From Dichetophora obliterata (Eukaryota; Arthropoda; Insecta; Diptera; Sciomyzidae): a stretch of 64,000 bases of DNA. Positions within the stretch are counted from its first letter, which is position 1, and each line of letters starts with the position of its first letter. Both the position numbers and the translations under genes were made by a program. The stretch lies in the NCBI GenBank assembly GCA_963920525.1, contig OY986438.1:50321288-50385287 (forward strand). The letters are read 5' to 3'. This document shows, piece after piece, positions 22,754 through 34,216 of the stretch. The notes below the pieces were generated by a model. That model saw only the letters and a list, made by a program, of their open reading frames with translations. It was not told where the DNA came from and made no database searches.

Positions 22754-24264
22754 TAATGTTACCAACTATACTTACTTTGTAAGTATCATACTTATTTTTA
22801 GCTTCGTATACTTACTAAAATTCCATACTTATAAGTATACTTACTTTTAAGATTTATACTTAATTATGCTTATTTTTCAGCTCCAGTTGAACGTTTTTAT
22901 TTGCAAAAGCGGAAAAAGTTTTAAAATTGTAACTAACAGCGTTAAAAATACAGACTCTGGAGTCAATTTTATTTTTAAAAAATAATATTGATTACAGCTG
23001 TTTCGAATTTTACAATTTTTTAAAGACAAGACCTTAAATATTAAGGGTGTCGGCTAAAAAATAGGCTATTTTTGGAAATTTATCGTGAGCTTGCTATGAA
23101 AGATATATTTATGTAAGCTGTTAGGAATCATAAATGAAGTCTTAATTTATAAAAATAAAAAATTTTATTAATTGTTTTTAATAATTTGGAGGCAGGTCGG
23201 CTCCCACACGATATCTCGGCATCTGTTTATCTGAAACAAAAAACCGAAGTGTTTTAGATTCAATATGACAAGGACTATAAAATAGACTATTAATATTAAC
23301 TTTTAGCAATTGTTGTTAACTTTAAGTTACAAAAACCAAAAAAAATTAAAAAATAATTTTTTTCGCTGTTATTTGTAAAAAAATATAGTAAATATAAATT
23401 TTTTAACACGATTATAGTCTATTTTGTAAGTAGTTTTGTGTTAAATATGTGGTTAAAATTTCAGAAGGATCAGCCCACCGAAGAAATAGTGTGGGGCGTC
23501 CGTGAAAACGTAGTATTGAGAAAAACGCTCTTAAAGTTTTTTAAATGCGTTCTAACATGAGTTCAGGTAGAGAAAGTTTTGGGTTGAAAAAATTACTTAT
23601 ACTGCTCGGATCTTCATAAAAATTAAATACAATATTCTTAGATACACATACATTCGAAAAATTGTAAAAACAAAGAAAAACTTTCGAAAGTGACCAATTA
23701 GACTTGACGCTTAAATAAAATTTACAGCCAACACAAATACGATTTCAAGCAAAAAAAAAAAAAATTAATGTAGCGCTTCAATTCAGTGACAGTGAGAGCG
23801 AATAATGATAAATTTTCTTTGGTCTCTGTATACATTTGAATGTGATTTTTTTATTTTTTTTTATTTAACTACTTTGAAAGTGCGTTTAACTTTTAATTTT
23901 TTGTTATACTTATGTTTGTTTTTAAACTATTTTATGTATTAGAAATATATATGAATTTCAAATTTATAAAATTAATATTTTGATTTTTTTTTTATCTGAA
24001 GAGTTTTTGGTTTTAGATAGATTGCATACACAAAACCTTTTAAGGAAAACAAAAAGAATGGGGTGACAATATTTAAGGAATATTGTGGGTTCTATTGATT
24101 TTAACATAAATTAGTAAATTGTATCAAAAAAATATTCAATTTATTTTTCTAAGGTAAATACTTACTTATACTTATTTTAAAAAATTATACTTACTAATAC
24201 TTACTTTTCAGTGTTCTAAAAAGCAAATATACTTTTTTTTTAATAACATGAGTTGGTAGCATTA
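22754..24264 (-). mobile_element. hAT-like element with perfect 8-bp target duplication
   Basis: Ends are TAATGTTACCAACT and AGTTGGTAGCATTA, inverted repeats matching in 13 of 14 bases. The flanks are GTAATGAT at 22746-22753 and GTAATGAT at 24265-24272, an exact 8-bp duplication. The sub-terminal regions are full of AAGTAAGTATA-type repeats that match the shorter sister element at 8505-9292. The 1,511-bp body has no recognisable transposase, so it is non-autonomous. The length of the duplication fits the hAT superfamily. Confidence 0.85.
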
Positions 24265-24377
24265 GTAATGATCCATTTATATGTTGTGAGAGGTTTGGAC
24301 TTTGTTTCAATTTAATTAAACTCATAAGCCTCGTCGATAAAAAATCTTAAATGTTTTGGTTTCTTCACGGTTTTTTA

Positions 24378-24524
24378 AGGCTGTTTTTGAGGTTTCAAAT
24401 GAAAACCGGATGGCTATTTTCCACTAACGATACCAATCTTTTGATGCAGATCTTATTTTTCAACTTCATTCTATTAGAAAATGCTGGTGGAGTGAAAAAA
24501 AACATTTGCTTTTTTGCGTGATCT
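24378..24524 (-). repeat. right arm of a 2.3-kb inverted repeat
   Basis: Reverse complement of 22183-22327; see that entry. The outer ends (AAATGTGTTTTTTTTC on the left, GAAAAAAAACATTTGC on the right) also pair. Confidence 0.75.
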
Positions 24525-24547
24525 ACTAAATATACACCCTATTGAAT

Positions 24548-25190
24548 GAGTGCTGTCATACATTTGGATTCAAAAGTTTAACAAACAACTTTTTTGGCAT
24601 CATGCTAATTATAATTAATGATGAAAATATTGAAAAATTAAATGAGATTAAGTACTAAGGTATTGTTATTGATAGTAAGTTTAACTTAAATGAGCAAGCA
24701 TATTAGTTACTTGTGCAAAAAGGTAGCTAAGAAATAGGAATTCTTCAAAGAATAAGAAGCCGGCTGTCTTTTGCCGCCACAATCAAAATATATAATACAA
24801 TGATAAAACTGCATTTTGAATATTGTTCAACCATTCTGTTCTTAGGATTGGAAGTGTTGCTTTCTAAGCTACAAAAACTACAAAATAAATAGGTCAAGTG
24901 CAATAGGTAAGCACCAATAAGAAATATGTTATATACATTAAGATGGCTCTCAATTATCCAAAAAAACAATTATGAATGTGATTACATTTATTTTTAAAAT
25001 TAAGAATGACATGTTACCTAAATATTTTAGTAATCAATTAGTGTATGTTGCTGACACCCTGCCATATAATTTGAGAAATGGATCGAAATTTAGACAAAGT
25101 TATATTCCTAATAATAGGTCACAAATTATTTTGTTATATAAGGGCCTTTTTTACTTAAAGAACTACCTTATCATTTGAAGAATGAAACAA
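24548..25190 (+). pseudogene. LINE reverse transcriptase, C-terminal remnant
   Basis: Reading across stops and frameshifts gives KKVAKKIGILQRIRSRLSF, IKLHFEYCSTILFL and LLSKLQKLQNK, followed by an intact piece from 24972 with FIFKIKNDMLPKYFSNQ and NLRNGSKFRQSY. These are typical of the region after the catalytic YADD motif in insect LINE polymerases. The family differs from the other LINEs in this window. 5'-truncated and inactive. Confidence 0.75.
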
Positions 25191-25219
25191 ATTTATATAT
25201 TTTTTAGAATGAATTAGTA

Positions 25220-28200
25220 GGGTGAAGTGGGGTGATGTGTAACACGTTTATATTTATTTATTTATTTATTTATTACTTTCATCTACTGGGCTTCGCCCTT
25301 ACAGATTACTTGAAATAAAACTTATAAACTAGGTTGATATGGTATCTAAATTAATAATTTCTTTATTTATTTACGGATTCAATCTTACAGACTAATGAAT
25401 TTAATTGAATACAGTAAATAAACTTAATCTGAATCTATACTCATTAACATTGAAGTTTATTAATTGAGAAAGACTGTTGCACAAATCAACGCACCTAGCA
25501 ATTGGTTCATTGGCAGCGTAAATTGACCTATGAAAGGAATCGATGATTAATCTATTATTCCTTAAAACTCTAGGTGGGTTGTAAACACGAAATAGACTAG
25601 ACAGTTCTGAACACAAAATTTTACCAGTAACAATATTATATGCAAACATTAAAGAAAAAACCTTACGCCTATCCTGAAGGGAGGTTAGACCAAGAAATTT
25701 ACGCCTAGCTATATATGATGGGAGACCATCTTGCCAGCAAATTTTACTTAAAGCATATTTAGTAAAACGTTTCTGAACACTCTCAATTTTATTAGAGTGA
25801 ACATCAAAATATGGATTCCAAATCAGGCAGCAGTAATCTAAACGACTTCTAACTAGAGCTACATACAGAGATTTTACCGTCAAAGGATCTTTGAAGTCTT
25901 GTGTATTTCTTTTTATAAAACCAATCATAGAATATGCTTTGGCTACAATAAGGTCTATATGTCTGGTAAATTTAAGTTTAGAGTCAAACAATACACCCAA
26001 GTCTTTGACTTCGTTTTTACGAAAAATATGACAATTATTGACTGAATAATCGAACATTATTTGTTCGGAACATTTAGTAAAAGAGACTACACTGCATTTA
26101 TTTATATTTAATAGAAGTTTATTTGAAACGCACCAATTGTTTAAAATATCTAAATCAGACTGCAGATTATGACTGTCTGAAAGCTTCGAAATTTTAAAAT
26201 ATAATTTAACATCATCCGCAAACATAAGACACTTTGAGTGTTGAAAGTGCTGCGGTAAATCATTAATAAACACCAAGAATAGAAGCGGTCCACAATGAGT
26301 TCCTTGAGGTATACCGGAAAAAGCATCCACCAATATATCGGATTTTAAAGATCCAATTTTCACAAAAAGTTTTCTATTAGTTAAGAAACTTTTAAAGAAC
26401 TTTATAAGATGGTCAGAGACTCTAAATTGCTTCAACTTATTTAAAAGAATAAGGTGGTCTACTTTATCGAACGCTTTTGAAAAGTCAGTGTAGATAACAT
26501 CTTACTGGCTATGCTGCTCAAAGCTGTTGATTATCTGATTCGTAATCAACGCTAAATTAGTACATGTTGACCTTCCTGGTAGAAACCCATGTTGTAATGC
26601 ACTTATATGGTTTTTTATACAAGATAAAAGCTTTGTTTTTAGGATATCATCAAAAAGTTTAGCAAACGTGCCTTGTTTAATGATCGCTCTGTAATTAATA
26701 ACATTGCATCGATCGCCGGATTTAAAAATAGGAGCTATCGAACAAGTTTTCCAACACTCTAAAAAGGTGCATTCATTTAAACATGACTGAAATAGCATTA
26801 CAAGCGGTGCAGTTATATTTACATCGCAAAGTTTAAATAGCATGGGTGGAAAACCGTCATGATCAGATTTATAACTTGGTTTTAGGTTCGAGATGGCATT
26901 TATCACATCTTCATCTTTTATTAAAAAATTTTGCAATGGATTTGAAATTTGATGATCAAAGGAAAGACTCTGAGTATTATTATGTTTTTCGTAAACACTT
27001 TGAAAATATTTTGCAAATAGATTACAAGAATCCAGGGTTTAAGACTTTAGGTTCTTTACAAGACTTTTCGTTTAAGTATTCTAAGCTTGAAGGAAATCCA
27101 TTAGTTTTCCGCTTCGTATTTACAAACTCCCAAAAAGCAGCAGGATTAGATTTCAGTTTAGACTCGATGTTAAACATATATTGTTTGTAAAAAAAGCTGT
27201 GGAGAAAATCGAACTCCTTCCGAACGCGAACAAAGTACAAATGATCCGAATCACTATTAGTTTGCTTGAACTTTTTCAAAGCTTTATTTTTTATATTTTT
27301 TAGATTTAATAGCCTGGCGTTAAACCATGGAGGCTTACTATAAGAACTTGTCCGTTTTAAAGGTACAAATTCAGAAATTGAAAAATTTAATTTATCACGT
27401 ATTATGTTATAAATATCCCTGGGATCAGAAATAGCATTCAGAACTGACCAGTCAATGGATCCTAGATATTCATTAATTAAAACAAAGTTTCCTTTCAAAA
27501 AATCGAGATAGTAGTTATCAAACATAGGATTTATATCAAAGTTATAAAATTCAAATGATATATGCAACGCTTTATGATGAACTGTATTTATAGAAATAGG
27601 CTGCAAATTTAGATCACATTTGGCTTTAATATCACAAGTGGTGAAAACAAGGTCAAGTACACGATCAATGTCGTTCTTGACAAAGTTTATTTGTTCCAAA
27701 CCATTCGATAACAAGAAGGATATTACTACAGAATCAATTTCAGATATAACATTTAATGGCACAAGTTTTGAACCCTCCAAAGACCATGAAATATTACACA
27801 TGTTAAAGTCTCCTAATAAAATAGCCTGTTGATTAGAGTTTAAATTACTAACAATAAACTTGATATTTTCAATGTGTTTTTGGTAAATGCTTAAATCACT
27901 ATTTGGTGGAATATAAGATAACAAAAAGTAAATGGATTTAGACCCCTCAAAATTAACCTCCACGCAAATTTGCTCTACATTACCATCGACTACTGGCAAA
28001 GGTATTAACTTACTATTTAAAAAAGCCTTAATAGCTAAAAGTACTCCACCCCCCCCTTTCACGTCCCGTAGAAATTTGACATCGATCGCATCTATGAACA
28101 ATATAGTGCTCATCAAAAAATTCTGCATTTGCAATATCCCCGTGCAACCAAGTTTCAGTTATGGCTACAAAATCATATTCTTGCAGAGATAATGATCTCA

Positions 28201-28986
28201 AGAACTGTGCAGATTTAGTTCGCATGCCACTCACATTTTGGTAGTAAAGCGAATATTTAGTCATCTGGGTGGCGTTTGAAGAACTCTGCTGAGCTAGTAA
28301 GAGAGTGGATGTAAGCACCTGCAAGTCCGGCTGACGTGCGCTTTGAGTTTGCAGAGAATGTTGCGAAGAATGCGGTCTAGGAAATGACGGCGATGACAAA
28401 AGATGTGATTGTGAACGTTTAATATACGCTAACGAGCTATCACGTTTTCCCCTTCCCATTTGCTCCAATTAAATTTGATAAATTAATTTTTGATTTTTTT
28501 AAAGGCTTAAACCATTTTTTATTAGTTTAATGGCATAAATCATTTTATTTTAATCCACTGTAGATCACTACAGCTCTTTCTTCGCGTGTTTTCGTGACAA
28601 AGTTATATCTAATAAGCAATAAAAAACACAAAACAAAACCAAAATAAAGAAAGACAAATAAAGGCAAAAAAAATGCAAGAACTTCAATGTTACACACAAA
28701 ATTATAATGTCTGATAGTTACATTTACATATGTTACATGTTTTTTTTTTGTTGATGATATTTTACCACAATGTGAAAAAATGCAAAATTTTTGTGTTATT
28801 AAAAGATATTAAATAATAGCAAATTTTTCATCTATTCACTTTTAAAATCTAATGAAGTTTTTATCCGAAACACTATTTTTTCTTAATTAAAAATAAAACT
28901 TTTTGACAAAAACTTTCCACGCTTTTAAAGAACTCCAAGAAAATGATGTCTGCATACTTCCAACACTTCACTGCCACACTTCACCC
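25220..28986. mobile_element. possible TA-flanked DNA transposon enclosing a LINE
   Basis: The left boundary reads TA then GGGTGAAGTGGGG (25220) and the right boundary reads CCACACTTCACCC then TA (ends 28986). TAGGGTGAAGTG pairs exactly in inverted orientation over 12 bp. A TA target duplication would fit the Tc1/mariner superfamily. Almost all of the interior is the LINE at 25253-28468. No transposase remains, so this is a tentative reading. Confidence 0.4.
25253..28468 (-). pseudogene. second Jockey/CR1-type LINE, ORF2 with several lesions
   Basis: On the minus strand the ORF begins near 28468 with a Ser/Gln-rich extension of about 70 residues, then the endonuclease (YSLYYQNVSGMRTKSAQF, AITETWLHG). 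A frameshift lies in a C-tract near 28050, after which GGGGVLLAIKAF and LLGDFNMCNISW follow. A second frameshift lies near 27030. The reverse transcriptase contains ALQHGFLPGRSTCTNLAL, an in-frame TAA directly before DVIYTDFSKAFDKVDH (about 26500), SGIPQGTHCGPLL and FADDVKLYF. It ends at 25401. The 3' end carries a short (TAAA)n tail at about 25253-25275. The overall order is complete, but at least three lesions abolish the protein. No separate ORF1 was found upstream. Confidence 0.9.
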
Positions 28987-28989
28987 TAA

Positions 28990-31002
28990 TATATGTAAGA
29001 ACAAAATATAACTGAATTTATTTACGGTGCTATAGATAATAAGAATTTGGTTAAGATAATAATGTAAATTATGTAAATATAATTTTGTACAAAAATTGCT
29101 TATAGCTAAATAAAGAATGAACGAAAAATCGCACTGTGAATGGTTCTACTTAAAGGTTTTATATCACAAGATTCGCATTAGTTACGTCGACTAGCGCCAT
29201 TGCATTACATGAACTTATGTTATAAGCAAACTGTATTGTATATATGATGACACCGAAACTATATTAAAATTAAATCGACGCCGAATATTAAAATTGAGTT
29301 TTATTCCCTCATGGGACTAAATATTAATGAATAAATATTAAAATAAAATAAATTGGCCATTTTAACCCTAGAAAGGACTTTGACCGGAATTCTAAGGATC
29401 AATTGTGTTGTGCTTGTTATTAAATTTTGAACACAAATGATCGAGAACTGGACCTACGAGTTTAATGCCGACTCTGAACTGCTTAAGTTGTAAAGAAGCT
29501 TCACGACTAAACAGTAAAATTATTTTGATTGAAAAAAACGTTCTGTCTGAGTTGGGAATCGAACCCAGGCTAATGCGGTTCTTTAGCTTAGGGGCTACGC
29601 ACCCTACCCACTATAAAACATACCCACACAAATAAAAAATAAGTACACCTTTGAAGTACAAACCCACTTCGATAAGATTATAAATTTATGGCTCTACCAA
29701 CTGGTCTTTGAAGCCACATGTATACAAAAATGATAAGAGTATTCCAACATGTATTAATTACTATTTTTATATTTATTCAAAAAAATTCTAATAATTTGAA
29801 CCTTTTACATTTTAATAGAACAAGTAATAAGAAATGCATTCCGACGATTGGATATAAAATTAGTCCAAGATTTTTGACCGTGTACTTATTACTTTATTTA
29901 TTGTTCTTATGTTTTCGTTTTTTATAATTTAATACAAAAAATTCTGATCGTGGCTTTTTTTTTGGTTTTTTTATAGTTTGTACATGTAAATATATTAATA
30001 AGAATAATTATTTATTTATTTATTATATGAAAAATAACAATAAATTAATATTTTTGCAAAGGGGGGAAAGGAGCACAATCTGCCAGGGCTTTCGGCTCTG
30101 GCACTATATATTTAACTATGACTAATAAGAGCCCTAAGCAGCAATTTCTGGTCATATGTAAAATATAATATAAAAATATTTATGACGTTATGCAAATATT
30201 ATGGTTTCATTTATTTTCTTAAAATATTTTGGCGGTTTTTTGCGTTTGCGGTTTAGTTGTCAACAAATGGCGGCCAAAAGTACGAAAAAACTGGAAACTC
30301 TGGTAAAATGTGACAACAGGAATGCTGAAAATAATTGCTTGGCGGTGTTCACTGCGTCGTTCCGCGAAATTTTCAGTTTATTTTATCAGTGCGTGTTGTT
30401 TTTTTTAATTTAGAAAAACAAAGAGTTCAGAAAATAAAACATTGCTTTTCCAAAGTAACGTGTAAGTAAGTATACTAATTTAATTTTTTTTATAGAATTT
30501 ATAGCCTACTGATTAATGTTTATGTGAAACGGAACAATTTTTTTGAAAAAATACTTTGTTTGCGTATCTAATTATTCCTTTTCGGATATAAATCCGACAA
30601 AAAAAATGTTTTTTCTAGCTGGATCATAGTGCATGCTGTAGAGGGTTAAGGGGCAACAAAAAAAAGAGTTTCAGTCGCCGTGACACAGGTGACAACCAGA
30701 ATAAGGGCTATAGATTCAACAAGGCTAACTCGATTTTAACTTTGTAGGTTTCTCCAGAAAAAATTTTTAAAACATTTCAAGAATAGCGACAACTCTAATT
30801 TGAAATCTAACCATCTCGTTAATAGCAAGATTTAAAGGTAATTTTTGCAACTTTGGAGGCCTATAACTTCTGAACCAATTATGAGCGGCTTGAACTTTTA
30901 CCAGATTTGAATTTAGGAGGTCAAAATCCATATGACCCAACAAACAAATATTAATAAAGATAGCTGTCGCTATTCTTGAACCATACCAATTTTTATAGAA
31001 TA
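28990..31002. other. spacer, no gene recognised
   Basis: AT-rich, without a convincing gene. It contains a minus-strand tRNA-like segment (29543-29620). An open frame at 30201-30413 has no recognisable domain and no supporting structure. Confidence 0.4.
29543..29620 (-). repeat. tRNA-like segment, family C
   Basis: Read on the minus strand it has TAGTGGGTAGGGTGCGTAGC near the start and GGGTTCGATTCCCAA, an almost perfect B box with a pairing T stem, about 45 bases later. The anticodon arm does not fold well. Probably a SINE head or tRNA pseudogene. Confidence 0.55.
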
Positions 31003-31019
31003 CTAGCTGAAACCCGGCG

Positions 31020-32130
31020 CGTTGCTGCCACTCTCCCTTGTCAAAAGCCCATAAAATGTTATCAGTTAAACAGCATGTCTCAATTGAGGTCGAATACTGA
31101 ATTCCGAGACTGTGCGACATATATCCACAAAGCTAGTCGATATACCAAATTTGGGTGGTATAGGAAGTGCCACGCCCTATTGATCACCGCTCATAGAATG
31201 TAATCAATTAAACTGCATGTGTACATCGAGGTCGAATACTGAGTTCCAAAACTGTGAGACATATAACTCCAAAGCTATTCGATATCAAAAATTTTTGTTG
31301 TATGGGAGGTGCCACTCCCCCTTGATCAACGCTCATAAAATGTAATCAACGAGACTGCATGTGTACATTTAGGTCTAATACTGAATTCAAAAACTATGCG
31401 ACCTATAACCCCAAAGCTATTTGATATCTCTAATTTGGGTTATATAGGAGGTTTCACGCCCCCTTGTCGTACGCCCATAAAATGTAATTGATGGAACTGC
31501 ATGTATAAATTGAGGTCGAATACTGAATTCTGACGCTGTGCGACCTATAACTTCAATGATATTCGATATCGCAAATGTACGTTATATGAGAGGTGCCACG
31601 CCCCTCTTAACAATGAACATAAAATTAAATCAATGAAACTGCATGTGTAAATTGAGGTCGAATACTGAATTCCGGCGTTGTGCGACTTATAACTCCCAAG
31701 CTATTTGATAGCACAAAGTTGGGTTGTATGGGAAGTGCCACTCCCCTTTGTCTACGCCCATAAAATGTATGTAATGAAAGTGCATGCATAAATTTAGGTC
31801 GAATACCGAATTCTTACGCTGTACCCCTATAACTTCAAAACAATTCGATATAGCAAATTTAAAGATATTATATTATTAGATATTATAGTAAATATTATAG
31901 TAAATTGAGGTCTAAAACTGAATTCCAAAGCTGGGCGTGAATGCCTATAACTATCGATATCGCAAATTTGGGTTGTATGGTGCCCCTTCCCCTTGTCCAA
32001 CTCATATAAAATTTCATCACTGAAACGGTACGTCTAAATTGTGGTCGAATACCGAATTTCTAAGCTGTGCGACCCATAACTCTAAAGCGGTAACACAAAT
32101 TTTGTATATATTTGTGGCAGGTAAAAAGGG
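31020..32130 (-). repeat. 142-bp tandem array, about eight units
   Basis: The landmark GAGGTCGAATACTGAATTCC or a close variant occurs at 31086, 31228, 31370, 31512, 31653, 31795, 31906 and 32040, giving spacings of 142, 142, 142, 141, 142, 111 and 134. Other conserved parts are GCCACGCCCCCTTG and GCCCATAAAATGTAAT. The register is nearly constant although the units have diverged in sequence. Confidence 0.85.
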
Positions 32131-32518
32131 TGTGGCATTTCTTCTTAAACCATCTCGTACTCAAAGCAAAGCCACTTGCAAAATTTGAGCTCAATCGGAC
32201 CAATAGTTTCGAAGTATTTTAATATTTTCTTAAAAGTAGGCGTAGATGAAGTATGAGCACGTCCATTTTTATATATTTTTATTTTTTTTTTTTGCAATAT
32301 TTATTTATTTAAAGAAAATGTTCACAAATAAGACAGAGTCTTTAAAATGCAGTAAGAATACAGATACATAACAAAATAGCAAGTGATAAACAACAAATTA
32401 TTAAAGTTAATGACAGTTATCATACAAACTTATTTGCCAAATTTTAATATAATACGACCAAAACTGTCTTAAATATAGCATTTTTATTGATTTGTGGGCG
32501 ATGAAAGGGAGTGTTGCA

Positions 32519-33046
32519 TTATATTTTTTAACCTTTGAGTAGCAGTTATGAACAAATCCGTAGAAGGAAGTATCCAATTTGGTCCAGTCGTTTTCAGTTT
32601 TTAAGCATCCGAACAAATCACGATTCATTTTTATATAAACAGATATTGATTTGTGGGCGTGAAAACATTTATGTATCGTGACTGCTTCTTGGAGCACCTA
32701 CATAGCACCTACATAGCAACTTGCTACATAGCAACTTGCTATGTAGGTGCTCCAAGAAGCAGTCACGATACATAAATGTTTTCACGCCCACAAATCAATA
32801 TCTGTTTATATAAAAATGAATCGTTATTTGTTCGGATGCTTAAAAACTGAAAACGACTGGACCAAATTGGATACTTCCTTCTACGGATTTGTTCATAACT
32901 GCTACGCAAAGGTTAAAAAATATAATGCAACACTCCCTTTTTAAGCATCCGAACAAATCACGATTCATTTTTATATAAACAGATATTGATTTGTGGGCGT
33001 GAAAACATTTATGTATCGTGACTGCTTCTTGGAGCACCTACATAGC
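32519..33046. repeat. triple inverted repeat sharing one reading frame
   Basis: A block of about 180-220 bp occurs three times in alternating orientation: minus at about 32519-32700, plus at about 32720-32943, minus at about 32943-33046. Each copy begins at TAGGTGCTCCAAGAAGCAGT and encodes the same peptide, starting MLQEAVTIHKCFHAHKS and continuing LFGCLKTENDWTKLD. The longest version (32407-32697, minus, 96 residues) has no recognisable domain. The central junction (TAGCAACTTGCTA) forms a perfect hairpin. Confidence 0.75.
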
Positions 33047-33410
33047 AAGTTTTAATATAAAAATGTGTAGAACTCCGGAATTGAAATGATTTCGAAAAAG
33101 TGGGTGTATTTATAATATGACCACGCCCATTTTTTGTACAGTTACCGACAGTAACCACCTGAATAAGATGACCAAATCTTAGTTTTTACGATTGAAACCG
33201 TCTGATATATATCCGTTTTTTGGTTTGTGATCGATAGCGCAAATTTGGCTTATATGGAAGGTACCACGCCCCCTTGTCCAATCGTTACCAAACCTCACAG
33301 GAACACTCTCAAGATGTGGCTTCAGTTTTCCTGAAAATTTCATAAAGATCGATCCAGTTTTGGAGTCTATACGTGATATAGCCACATACCCACATACCCA
33401 TAGATTTTAA

Positions 33411-34216
33411 GACACAACGACTACTTAAGGGAACTTTTTAAACCTTTTTTCGAAAAAAGCCACAAAAGACGAATAAATGAGGGTGCTAGAAGGTTATTAA
33501 AAATAGTTGTCATAAAATCTTATTTTCTGAGAATACAAGCATAAGAAAAGCTTAATTATTCTATAAATTGTAGAAAATTTTGTGTACAAGTTTTATAACA
33601 ATTTTTAAATAAATGCTTCATGTTAAATTCTTAATATTATTGCCTATTATTACCAAAAATAAAAAATATCACGGTATCAATATTCACAATTCAACAAGAT
33701 AGTAGTTCTTTTAATTTTTTTTTAATAAGATTGATAGAAACTGTTTTGAGGTAGTTATAACATTTTATTTTTCTAAATTATTTTTAAAATAAAAAAAATA
33801 TGAAAGGCATTTGTGCTTTTAAAAATTAAGACATAAAAAAATATCAACCAAAACATTATGCTTAAAAAATTTTTGGCAGATTTTAAGTGAAAAATAACTG
33901 CAAACTTGGAATTATTTTTATATTATATTCTTAAGCTGAAAAAGTTTAAGAAGCTATTAAAAATTATAAGACCAATTTTTCAAAACCTTAAATTCTTTGC
34001 AAAATTGAGAAACGTACTTTTTACCCATTTCGTCGTTTTTTGGATTTAATTCTACAAGATTTTAATAATTCTTATAAAGATCTTATTTATATCTATTGTT
34101 TGGGTTGCGATATAATACATTTTCTACCAAAAAAAAATTAATCTTCAGTGCTTAAGGTTTGGATAGAAAAAATAATTTTTGTATAAAAAAAACTCAAAAA
34201 GTTTTTTTAAAAGTTA
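33411..34216. other. AT-rich spacer, nothing recognised
   Basis: No reading frame or repeat boundary could be supported. Confidence 0.4.

Larger units (their letters stand above)
31003..33410 (-). repeat. composite repeat, possibly Helitron-like
   Basis: The right-reading end (minus strand) is CGGGTTTCAGCTAG at 31003, and the opposite part contains GATCGATCTTTATGAAATTT near 33350. A shorter relative ends the same way at 52612-53080. Termination in CTAG next to T and the rolling-type internal arrays suggest a non-autonomous Helitron, but no Rep/helicase is present and no 5' TC end was proven. It contains a 142-bp tandem array (31020-32130) and a triple inverted repeat (32519-33046). Confidence 0.5.

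Noticed and set aside
26846..28192. Plus-strand ORFs within the second LINE
   Set aside because: Antisense shadows of the minus-strand LINE ORF2.
30201..30413. 70-residue ORF containing CQQMAAKSTKKLETLVKCD as a host gene
   Set aside because: No recognisable domain, no splice-compatible neighbours, and unremarkable composition.
31020..32130. CRISPR-like array
   Set aside because: Units are 142 bp, diverged and contiguous, without unique spacers, and the sequence is eukaryotic.
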